Of a stretch of DNA of 64,000 nucleotides, positions 57,688 through 64,000 are shown piece after piece. The DNA comes from Amycolatopsis benzoatilytica AK 16/65 (GTDB taxonomy: Bacteria; Actinomycetota; Actinomycetes; Mycobacteriales; Pseudonocardiaceae): assembly GCF_000383915.1 (NCBI RefSeq), contig NZ_KB912942.1, forward strand, positions 2,578,561 to 2,642,560, read 5' to 3'. The notes beneath the pieces are model-generated. The model saw nothing but the letters and a program-made list of their open reading frames with translations, did no database searches and was not told where the DNA came from. A program made the position numbers and the translations under genes. Numbering within the stretch: the stretch's first letter is position 1; every line of letters starts with the position of its first letter.

Positions 57688-57751
57688 CTAGCAATGCTAG
57701 GTGATGAAGCGATGCTAGTACTACTGCCGCTCGGTTGTCTAGCGGTGCTAG
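57688..57751. promoter_or_regulatory. Pair of CTAGC-N3-GCTAG operators
   Basis: CTAGC-AAT-GCTAG (57688-57700) and CTAGC-GGT-GCTAG (57739-57751) are inverted repeats with the same half-sites, and a further half-site GCTAG lies at 57714-57718. They sit next to the starts of the divergent DUF1772 and TetR genes and are the expected TetR binding sites. Confidence 0.75.
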
Positions 57752-57760
57752 ACTCCAGTC

Positions 57761-58339
57761 ATGTCGGTACAAGAACGCAAGCAGCGCGAACAGGCGGATC
57801 GCGAGCGGCTCATCGTGGCGACGGCCCGCGAGCTCGCCGAACAGCAGGGCTGGGACGCGGTCACCACCCGCCGGCTCGCCGAGCGCATCGAGTACAGCCA
57901 ACCCGTTCTCTACAGCCATTTCCGGGGCAAGCGAGAGATCATCGGCGCGGTCGCGCTGGAGGGCGCGAGCGAATTGGCGGCCGCGGTCCGGGCCGCGACC
58001 TCGGCCGCCGACGGCCCGCGCGCCCGGGTCACCGCATTGGCCCGCGCCTACCTCGACTTCGCCGCCCGCAACCCGGCCGTCTACGACGCGATCTTCCAGC
58101 TCGACGGCGGACTCGCGTTCGCCGAGGAGGAAACGCCGGAACCGCTGAAGGACGCCTTCGCGGCGCTGATGGAGACCCTCGGCGAGGCCGCCGGGAACGG
58201 GGTCCATCCAGGACTGTTCACCGAGGTGTTCTGGGCCGCATTGCACGGGCTGGCCACGCTGAGCCGGGCCGGACGGCTCCCGCCGGAGCTCGCCGAGCAG
58301 CGGGTGGCGCTGGTGGTCGACCGGCTCGCCGTGCTGTGA
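57761..58339 (+). CDS. TetR-family regulator with WHG-type C-terminal domain
   Basis: This 192-residue protein has a TetR HTH at residues about 18-62 (LIVATARELAEQQGWDAVTTRRLAERIEYSQPVLYSHFRGKREII) and a C-terminal domain with VFWAALHGLATL, the WHG motif of the TetR_C_WHG group. The ATG is 9 nt after the second operator, so DNA binding would block transcription directly. Confidence 0.92.
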   Translation: MSVQERKQREQADRERLIVATARELAEQQGWDAVTTRRLAERIEYSQPVLYSHFRGKREIIGAVALEGASELAAAVRAATSAADGPRARVTALARAYLDFAARNPAVYDAIFQLDGGLAFAEEETPEPLKDAFAALMETLGEAAGNGVHPGLFTEVFWAALHGLATLSRAGRLPPELAEQRVALVVDRLAVL

Positions 58340-58373
58340 ACCGCGCTCCGGCGCCGCTGCCGGGTAGCGCGGT
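58340..58373. terminator. Imperfect hairpin between convergent TetR and epoxide hydrolase genes
   Basis: ACCGCGCT (58340-58347) pairs with AGCGCGGT (58366-58373) around an inner CCGGC/CCGG pairing. It is a plausible bidirectional terminator without a U-tract. Confidence 0.4.
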
Positions 58374-58391
58374 GCCATCGGAATGCAGCGG

Positions 58392-59564
58392 TCACCGACG
58401 CTCGGCGAGCACCGCCCCGAGCCCCTCTCGCAAGTCCTGGACGAAGTGCCCGGGGACCTCCAGCGACGGGAAATGCCCGCCCCGGTCCGGCGTCCGCCAT
58501 CGGACGATCCGCCGGTACCGTTCCCGCGCCCAGGGAAGCGGATACTTCTCGATGTCGCGGGGGTAGACGGTGATCGCGGACGGGACGTCGACGCGGAGTT
58601 CCGGATCCAGCGAGTTGTGGCTTTCGTAGTAGATGCGGGCTGCCGAGGCGCCAGTCCGCGTCAGCCAGTACAGGGTGACGTCGTCGAGGATGCGGTCCCG
58701 GGAGATCGTCTCGAACGGGCTGTCTTCGGTGTCCGACCATTCGGCGAACTTGTCGAGGATCCAGGCGAGCAATCCGGCCGGCGAGTCGACCAGGGAGTAG
58801 CCGATGGTCTGCGGCCGGGTCGCCTGCTGCTTCGCATACGCCGCGCGGTGGCGCCAGAAATGGCGGGTTTCCTCGGTCCACGCGCGCTCGACGTCGGTCA
58901 GCCCGTCCGTGGTCAGCCCGGGCGGCCCCTCCGCGAACGTGGTGTGGATGCCGAGCACGTGCTCGGGGAACCGGCCGGCGAGCACCGTGGTGATGTTGCC
59001 GCCCCAGTCGCCGCCGTGCGCGAGGAAAGCGCGGTAACCGAGCCGCCCCATCAGTTCCGCCCAAGCGGCCGCGATCTTTTCGGTACCCCACCCGGTCGTC
59101 GCCGGTTTGTCGCTGTAGCCGAAGCCGGGCAGCGACGGAACCACGACGTGGAACGCCGGAGCGCCGGCGTCTTCCGGATCGGCCAGATCGCCCGCCACGT
59201 CGACGAACTCGGCGATGCTGCCTGGCCACCCGTGCGTCAGAAGCAGCGGAGTGGCGTCGGCGCGCGCGGACCGGCGATGCAGGAAGTGGATGCCCAGGCC
59301 GTCGATCGTCGTGCGGAACTGGCCGATCTCGTCGAGGCGCGCTTCGAAGGACCGCCAGTCGTACCCGGTACGCCAGTAGTCCACCACCTCGACCAGGTCG
59401 GCGAGCGGAACTCCTTGGTCCCAGCGGTGCCGGCCCGGCGCGGCGCCCCGGACCGTCTCGGCCTCCGGCAGCCGCGCAGCGGCCAATCGGGCGCGCAGAT
59501 CGTCGAGATCAGCCTCCGGCGCGCGGGCCTGGAACGGATGCACGTCGCTCGCAGGATGGGACAT
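58392..59564 (-). CDS. Epoxide hydrolase (EHN-type alpha/beta hydrolase)
   Basis: This 390-residue hydrolase has the N-terminal EHN segment (residues about 8-100), the oxyanion loop HGWPG (111-115), the nucleophile Asp186 in HGGDWGGN, cap-domain tyrosines (RIYYESH) and the catalytic His in RGGHFPSLE. It opens epoxides to diols through an alkyl-enzyme intermediate. It is divergent from a CGNR-type regulator with two palindromic operators in between. Confidence 0.93.
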   Translation of the reverse strand: MSHPASDVHPFQARAPEADLDDLRARLAAARLPEAETVRGAAPGRHRWDQGVPLADLVEVVDYWRTGYDWRSFEARLDEIGQFRTTIDGLGIHFLHRRSARADATPLLLTHGWPGSIAEFVDVAGDLADPEDAGAPAFHVVVPSLPGFGYSDKPATTGWGTEKIAAAWAELMGRLGYRAFLAHGGDWGGNITTVLAGRFPEHVLGIHTTFAEGPPGLTTDGLTDVERAWTEETRHFWRHRAAYAKQQATRPQTIGYSLVDSPAGLLAWILDKFAEWSDTEDSPFETISRDRILDDVTLYWLTRTGASAARIYYESHNSLDPELRVDVPSAITVYPRDIEKYPLPWARERYRRIVRWRTPDRGGHFPSLEVPGHFVQDLREGLGAVLAERR

Positions 59565-59585
59565 GAGACCTCCTGACCATGGAAG

Positions 59586-59644
59586 AACCAGCTAAGCCGG
59601 TTCTAGCACGGCGGCCGGGCGGCGAGCAACCGGCTAAGCTGGTT
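59586..59644. promoter_or_regulatory. Two 17-bp palindromic operators of the CGNR regulator
   Basis: AACCAGCTAAGCCGGTT (59586-59602) and AACCGGCTAAGCTGGTT (59628-59644) are the same near-perfect palindrome AACC-R-GCTAAGC-Y-GGTT in opposite orientation, centred 42 bp apart (four helical turns). The second ends 2 nt before the ATG of the CGNR gene. Confidence 0.78.
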
Positions 59645-59646
59645 CC

Positions 59647-60219
59647 ATGCCAACTGAGTTCCCCGACTTCCGCCTCGGCACGGTGCTGGCGACCAGCTTC
59701 ACGGCGACGTTGACGGAACGGCGCGGCGATCCGGTGGAACGCATTCCCACCCCGCAGCGGCTGGCCGACTGGCTTGCGGTGAGCGGCCTGGCCGTGGACG
59801 CCTGCACCGCCGCCCAGCTCGAACACGCCCGGGAACTTCGGGAATCCATTCATGCCGCGGCGACCGCCGCCGCGGTCGGCGAAACTCTCCCGGCGGAGGC
59901 AGTCCGCGTCATCAACGACTGCAGCACGCGAGGCCGGGCGGCGGCGGTCCTGACGCCCGAAGGCAGTCGGCGATGGCAGCTCGGCTCGGCGTCGGTCGAG
60001 GACGCTCTCAGCGTGATCGCCGCCGACGCAGTCAGCGTCCTCTCCGGCGAGCGGGACGGGCGGCTTGCCTTGTGCGCGTCGCCGACGTGTCAGGCCGCGT
60101 TCTTCGACACCAGCCAGAGCAGGACCCGCCGATGGTGCGAGATGAACACGTGCGGGAACCGGCAGAAGAAGAAGCGCTTCAACGCCAATCAGCGCAAGAA
60201 CGGGACGGCCGCTCGCTGA
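59647..60219 (+). CDS. CGNR zinc-finger transcriptional regulator (ABATE domain)
   Basis: This 190-residue protein has an N-terminal ABATE stress-response domain (residues about 5-125; ERIPTPQRLADWLAVSGL) and a C-terminal CGNR zinc finger: LCASPTCQAAFFDTS and RRWCEMNTCGNRQKKKRF supply four Cys. It likely binds the two palindromes upstream and controls the divergent epoxide hydrolase. The operator abuts the start codon and no separate ribosome binding site is visible, so its mRNA may be leaderless. Confidence 0.93.
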   Translation: MPTEFPDFRLGTVLATSFTATLTERRGDPVERIPTPQRLADWLAVSGLAVDACTAAQLEHARELRESIHAAATAAAVGETLPAEAVRVINDCSTRGRAAAVLTPEGSRRWQLGSASVEDALSVIAADAVSVLSGERDGRLALCASPTCQAAFFDTSQSRTRRWCEMNTCGNRQKKKRFNANQRKNGTAAR

Positions 60220-60249
60220 GCCGGACTGCCCGGTCCGCACCGGCCGTGG

Positions 60250-60537
60250 TCAGCGAGCGAGCCGTTCCAGCAGGACGACGGTCACCGTGTCGCCGGCTTC
60301 CTTGCCGATCGCCTTGCGAATCTCAGCGTTGACCGGAAGCTTGTGCGTGCCGTCGCCCAGCGCCATGAACGAACTGCGGAACGGCTCGCCGTCGACCGTT
60401 CCGCGCACTTTCACCAGGCCGCGGGTGCCGAAGTAGGCCACCGACTCGGGCCAGACCAGGTAGGTGTGGCCGCCCTTGGCCGGGCTTTTGCGCAGCGTGG
60501 CGGTGAATTCCTTGGCGAGCTCTTCGGCGGTGGTCAT
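60250..60537 (-). CDS. DUF1905 domain protein
   Basis: This 95-residue protein has the barrel-like DUF1905 fold with [26 protein letters not shown] and [23 protein letters not shown], as in the first domain of YdeI/OmpD-associated proteins. The ATG at 60537 with GAGGGAG 10 nt upstream is preferred over ATG 60546, which lies too close to that site. Function unknown. The 250-nt stretch 60538-60790 to the next gene holds the palindrome GGTACGTACC near 60578 but no credible gene. Confidence 0.85.
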   Translation of the reverse strand: MTTAEELAKEFTATLRKSPAKGGHTYLVWPESVAYFGTRGLVKVRGTVDGEPFRSSFMALGDGTHKLPVNAEIRKAIGKEAGDTVTVVLLERLAR

Positions 60538-60790
60538 GGCAGTCATTCTCCCTCGTTTTCGGATGTTCACTGGGAGGTACGTACCGACGCCCCGGATTTC
60601 GACACGCGCACTGGATCATGCGGCGGTGCGCCGCCGATGAGAGACCGGACCTGCCGCGCCTACGCCGCCGCTACGTCCGCTGACGTACTGCCCTCCCCCG
60701 CACTGTCGCTTCTCGCCCGATGCCGCTACTCCCGCCGCCCGATGACACTGGGCGCCGAGTCAGTTCCCACGGGCTAAGAGGGGGCGTCGG

Positions 60791-61162
60791 ATGAGGCTTC
60801 GTACCGTGCCGGGGCGCGCGAGCGGGGTGCACCGCGTGTTGCTGATCGGCACCTGCGTCGCGCTGGTCGTCGCCGTGGTCGGCGACGAGGCCACCGGATA
60901 CGACGGGCCAGGGCCGTTCGTCTGTCTGGCGCTCGCGCTGATCGTGGGTTTCGTGCCCGGGCGGTACACACCGCTCGGCGCGGCCGCGGTGAGCGGTTTC
61001 CTCCTCGTCGGCGGGCTGGCTTCGTCCGCGTTCACGGACCGGCTGTTCGACGCCGGCCGGATCGGGCCGTTGGCGGCCGGCTGGGTGCAGCTGGCCGGGT
61101 TGACCGTCGCGGCGGTGAGTGCGGTGGCGGCGGTCGCCATCGGCCGTCGCTCTGCTGAGTGA
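60791..61162 (+). CDS. Hypothetical membrane protein, 123 residues
   Basis: This protein is not recognised. It has four hydrophobic helices (LLIGTCVALVVAVVG, FVCLALALIVGFV, AAAVSGFLLVGGLA and LAGLTVAAVSAVAAVAI) with short loops. It starts at the ATG 60791 after GAGGGGG and is followed 11 nt later by a similar small membrane protein gene, forming a two-gene unit. Confidence 0.75.
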   Translation: MRLRTVPGRASGVHRVLLIGTCVALVVAVVGDEATGYDGPGPFVCLALALIVGFVPGRYTPLGAAAVSGFLLVGGLASSAFTDRLFDAGRIGPLAAGWVQLAGLTVAAVSAVAAVAIGRRSAE

Positions 61163-61173
61163 AGGAGTGCCTC

Positions 61174-61569
61174 ATGATGCGCCGTCTGAACCGCCACACC
61201 CTGCTCGCGTTCGCCGGGCTCGCCGTCGGGATCGTCGGGCTGCTTGTCCAGTGGACAGCCGATCCGGGGAAGTTCTCGGCGGCGCAAGGGTTCTTCGGAC
61301 TGGCTTTCCCGCCCGGGATCCTGTTCATCGCGGTCGCGGGCGCGCTCAGCGCGGCCACCGCGCGCTGGTGGTGGCACGCCGTCTTCAGCGTCTTCATCGC
61401 GTTCTGGATCGCTGGGGTGGGCGGGATTTCCGGGCAGCTCACACCGAATCTGCTGTCGTCCAATCCGGGGACGGTCGCCGGCAACGTGGTGATGACCGCC
61501 GGACTGCTGCTCGCATTCGCCGCCGGGATCGCGAGCATGCTGCGGGCGCGCCGGCTGGCCCGGGCCTGA
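61174..61569 (+). CDS. Hypothetical membrane protein, 131 residues
   Basis: This protein has four predicted transmembrane helices (LLAFAGLAVGIVGLLVQW, FPPGILFIAVAGALSAA, AVFSVFIAFWIAGVGGI and AGNVVMTAGLLLAFAAGIA). The ATG at 61174 follows GAAGGAG. It is not recognised; it may form a small membrane complex with the upstream product. Confidence 0.78.
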   Translation: MMRRLNRHTLLAFAGLAVGIVGLLVQWTADPGKFSAAQGFFGLAFPPGILFIAVAGALSAATARWWWHAVFSVFIAFWIAGVGGISGQLTPNLLSSNPGTVAGNVVMTAGLLLAFAAGIASMLRARRLARA

Positions 61570-61619
61570 TCTTCGCACCGCGGGTGCGCGCCGGCCCGAA
61601 TCAGCCGACACTGGCCGGT

Positions 61620-63170
61620 ATGAAGAAACGCTGGAGATCCGCGGCCCTCGTCGCGGTGCTGCTGTCGGCGAGTTGCAGCGCCGCGCCGGAGGCCGCTCCG
61701 CCGGTCAGCTCGAAAGCGCCGACCGCGCCCGCCCGGCCGGCCGTGCAGAACGGCACTCCCGGCTGGGAAATCACTCACCCGGGCCCAGCCCATGCGATCG
61801 AAGGCTTCGCCGACCGCAGCAGCGTCCTGCCGGGCGCGCCGGTGCGGCTCTTCGTGAGCACAACCGCCGCGCATTACACGGTCACGGCGTTCCGGATGGG
61901 CGCTTACCGCGATTCGGCCGCGCTTCAGGTGTGGAAATCGTCGTCGATGGCTGGATCCGTGCAACCGGCGGCAGTCGTCCAGCAACCGACGCGCACGGTC
62001 GTCGCTCCCTGGCGGCCGTCGCTCGATCTGCCGACGCGGGACTGGCCGCCCGGGGACTACCTGCTGCGGCTGGACGGCGACAACAGCTCCGCGCAGTTCG
62101 TCCCGCTGACCGTGCGCAGCCCGTCCAACGCCGGGAAGATCGTGCTGGTCAACGCGGTCACGACGTGGCAGGCCTACAACGAATGGGGCGGCTACAGCCT
62201 CTACACCTCGCCGAATGGGTCCAAAGCGGCTCGCTCTCGTGCGGTGTCGTTCGACCGGCCGTATCAGGCGCAGGACATGCAGGGCGCGGGCGATTTCCTG
62301 TACTTCGAACTGGCCCTGGTGCGGTTCGCGGAAAACCTCGGCGTGCCGCTCGGGTACGCCACCGACACGGATCTGCACGCCGATCCGCACCTGCTCGACG
62401 GCGCCCGCGCCGCGATCACCCTCGGGCACGACGAGTACTGGTCCGCCGCCATGCGCCAGAACACCACCGCCGCCCGCGACCACGGCGTGAACCTGGCTTT
62501 CCTGGGCGGCAACGAAATCTACCGGCACATCCGGTTCGCGCCGAGCGCGGTGGGACCGGACCGGGTGGAGATCGACTACAAGTCGTTCGCCGAGGATCCG
62601 TATCACCAGACCAATCCGCTCGAAGCGACGCCGGAATGGCGTTCGCCGCCGTTCCCGCGCCCGGAAAGCGTGCTGCTGGGCAATTTCTACCGCTGCAACC
62701 CGACCCGCGGGAACCTCGTCGCCGCGAACGCCGGGAACTGGCTCCTGTCCGGAATCGTCCACAACGGACAAAGCCTGCCCGGCCTGGTCGGCAACGAGTA
62801 CGAGCGGGTCGATCTGTCCGTGCCGACCCCGCGCCCGATCGAAGTGCTCTTCCACTCGCCGGTGACCTGCGGCGGCCGCCCGGATTTCGCGGACACCAGC
62901 TACTACACCACGCCCAGCGGGTCCGCGGTCTTCTCCGCCGGAACCCAGTACTGGATCTGCGCGCTGGACGCCGGTTGTCCGGAAGACCACGCGGACCCGG
63001 TCGCACACGCCGCGATCACCGCCATCACCGAGCGGCTGCTTCGGGCCTACGCCGCCGGGCCGGCCGGCCGCGCCCATCCGGCTCAGGACAATCTCGCCGC
63101 GCTCGGGGTACCCGGCGCGAAGCCCGATCCGCAACCGACCCAGCCGCCCGACCATCCCGCGGGCCAGTGA
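61620..63170 (+). CDS. Lipoprotein with N,N-dimethylformamidase beta-subunit-like domain
   Basis: This 516-residue predicted lipoprotein has a signal peptide with lipobox LSASC (Cys19), a Ser/Pro/Ala linker (22-45) and a DmfA2-like C-terminal domain with VNAVTTWQAYNEWGGYSLY, FDRPYQ, GDFLYFELALVRF, GHDEYWSAAMR and FLGGNEIYRHIRF. In characterised dimethylformamidase the iron ligands are two Tyr and a Glu of this domain; Tyr and Glu candidates are present in HDEYW and GNEIY. Actinomycetes have many exported homologues of unknown substrate. Confidence 0.88.
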   Translation: MKKRWRSAALVAVLLSASCSAAPEAAPPVSSKAPTAPARPAVQNGTPGWEITHPGPAHAIEGFADRSSVLPGAPVRLFVSTTAAHYTVTAFRMGAYRDSAALQVWKSSSMAGSVQPAAVVQQPTRTVVAPWRPSLDLPTRDWPPGDYLLRLDGDNSSAQFVPLTVRSPSNAGKIVLVNAVTTWQAYNEWGGYSLYTSPNGSKAARSRAVSFDRPYQAQDMQGAGDFLYFELALVRFAENLGVPLGYATDTDLHADPHLLDGARAAITLGHDEYWSAAMRQNTTAARDHGVNLAFLGGNEIYRHIRFAPSAVGPDRVEIDYKSFAEDPYHQTNPLEATPEWRSPPFPRPESVLLGNFYRCNPTRGNLVAANAGNWLLSGIVHNGQSLPGLVGNEYERVDLSVPTPRPIEVLFHSPVTCGGRPDFADTSYYTTPSGSAVFSAGTQYWICALDAGCPEDHADPVAHAAITAITERLLRAYAAGPAGRAHPAQDNLAALGVPGAKPDPQPTQPPDHPAGQ

Positions 63171-63197
63171 TCCGCCCGGTCGCGGGCAGCCGCGTGG

Positions 63198-64000
63198 TCA
63201 GTACCCGAACGGCAGACCGGCGTAGTTCTCCGCCAGTCCGGTCGCCCCCGCGGTGCTGGCCGCCACCCAGCGCAGCTGGGAGAGCTGAAGCTGGGTGTCG
63301 AACGGGTCGGCGGAGGTGTGCAGCATCGTGGTCATCCACCAGGAAAAGTGCGTGCATCGCCAGACGCGCCGCAACGCGGTGTCGGAGTAGGCGTCGGCCA
63401 GCTCGGGGTTCTTGTCGCGGAGCAACGCGGCGAGCGCCGGCGCCAGCAGCGCGACATCGGCGACCGCGAGGTTGAGCCCTTTCGCCCCGGTCGGCGGGAC
63501 GATGTGCGCGGCGTCGCCGGCCAGGAACAGCCGGCCGTGGCGCAGCGGCTCCTGGACGAAGCTGCGCATCGGCAGCACGGATTTTTCGGTGATCGGGCCG
63601 GGGGTGAGAGTCCAGCCGTTTTCGCCGTGCCCGAGCCGGGTGGCCAGCGCCTCCCAGATCCGGTCGTCGGACCAGGTCTCGACCTCGGTGCCGGCCGGCA
63701 CCTGCAGATAGAGCCGGGAAACGGTCGACGAGCGCATGGAGTGCAGCGCGAACCCGTCAGGATGCCAGGCGTAGATCAGTTCGTCCGTCGACGGCGCGAC
63801 GTCGGCGAGGATGCCCAGCCAGGAGTACGGGTAGACCCGCTCCCAGACCGACGGGTCAGGCATGGCGCGGCGGCAGGGTCCGAAGGATCCGTCGCAGCCC
63901 ACGACCACGTCCGCGTCGAGCCGATCGGGCCGGCCGTCCGGGCCGATGAAGGTGACGTACGGTCGGTCGGTCTCGATGTCGTGCACGGCGGTGTCGGCGA
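63198..64000 (-). CDS. pobA: 4-Hydroxybenzoate 3-monooxygenase-like FAD enzyme, 5' end cut by window edge
   Basis: About 267 C-terminal residues of a PobA-like flavin hydroxylase are visible; the N-terminal FAD motif lies beyond the right edge. Recognisable parts are DVVVGCDGSFGPCR, the substrate-loop region (YPYSWLGILADVAPS), FLAGDAAHIVPPTGAKGLNLAVADV and the C-terminal FSWWMTTMLH. PobA converts 4-hydroxybenzoate to protocatechuate with NAD(P)H and oxygen. The reading frame continues without a stop to the end of the window. Confidence 0.9.
   Translation of the reverse strand, partial: ADTAVHDIETDRPYVTFIGPDGRPDRLDADVVVGCDGSFGPCRRAMPDPSVWERVYPYSWLGILADVAPSTDELIYAWHPDGFALHSMRSSTVSRLYLQVPAGTEVETWSDDRIWEALATRLGHGENGWTLTPGPITEKSVLPMRSFVQEPLRHGRLFLAGDAAHIVPPTGAKGLNLAVADVALLAPALAALLRDKNPELADAYSDTALRRVWRCTHFSWWMTTMLHTSADPFDTQLQLSQLRWVAASTAGATGLAENYAGLPFGY

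Noticed and set aside
58361..58366. GGGTAG between TetR and epoxide hydrolase as another sigma-B-like promoter
   Set aside because: No GNNT at the right distance and no gene downstream in that direction; it is part of a hairpin between convergent genes.

Overview
The window is very GC-rich, tightly packed bacterial chromosome. Codon use, the many GTG starts, the gene families (F420-dependent oxidoreductase, UdgX, Rv2629-like protein, DUF3040, GAF-ANTAR) and two copies of an intergenic palindrome built on GTGAAGGGCCCCTT all point to an actinomycete of the Pseudonocardiaceae, most likely Amycolatopsis. The genus call is inference. No rRNA, tRNA, CRISPR array, transposase, integrase or prophage was seen.

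Region 1 (1 to about 29.4 kb) is a stress and maintenance block. It holds aconitase, a GAF-ANTAR regulator, a CsbD-like protein, a STAS anti-anti-sigma factor, a pyruvate-oxidase-like / enolase-superfamily / FAD-FeS oxidoreductase operon, a large-subunit catalase, a cytochrome P450, an SDR-PfpI pair, a seven-gene Mrp/Mbh-like cation/proton antiporter operon, an aldo/keto reductase, an SRPBCC protein, NDH-2, an Rv2629/Vms1-like protein, a CBS protein, UdgX, an F420 oxidoreductase, a holin-X/DUF3618/DUF3040/formaldehyde dehydrogenase operon and a Ppx/GppA phosphatase. Thirteen start regions carry a GNNT-N15..17-GGGTA(Y/R)-type promoter like the sigma-B/sigma-F class of actinomycetes (one has GGGCAA), so the block looks like a physically clustered general-stress regulon. 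Four of these promoters place the start codon exactly 9 nt after the -10 hexamer, which suggests leaderless mRNAs.

Region 2 (29.4 to 34 kb) has an AsnC-type regulator divergent from a carboxylesterase, then a MAB_1171c-like membrane protein / ImmA-IrrE peptidase / XRE regulator cassette.

Region 3 (34 to 47 kb) looks like a catabolic gene cluster for an aromatic or heterocyclic acid. A leftward run of genes (SdgC-like flavin monooxygenase, aryl-AMP ligase, maleate isomerase, VOC enzyme, small unknown protein, alpha/beta hydrolase, MFS importer, TetR) is divergent from a hydantoinase/acetone-carboxylase-type pair hyuA-hyuB. The divergent promoters sit in a large, almost perfect 98-bp inverted repeat. 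The monooxygenase ends in what appears to be a collapsed remnant of an old-yellow-enzyme domain.

Region 4 (47 to 53 kb) is an acyl-CoA module: an acyl-CoA ligase and a single-chain biotin-dependent acyl-CoA carboxylase, divergent from a TetR gene with an obvious palindromic operator.

Region 5 (53 to 64 kb) is a mosaic of small divergent regulator/target pairs (TetR with DUF1772, CGNR regulator with epoxide hydrolase), a secreted chorismate mutase, SDRs including a 52-residue N-terminal fragment, a LysR regulator, small membrane proteins, a DmfA2-like lipoprotein and the 3' part of a 4-hydroxybenzoate 3-monooxygenase-like gene that runs off the right edge.
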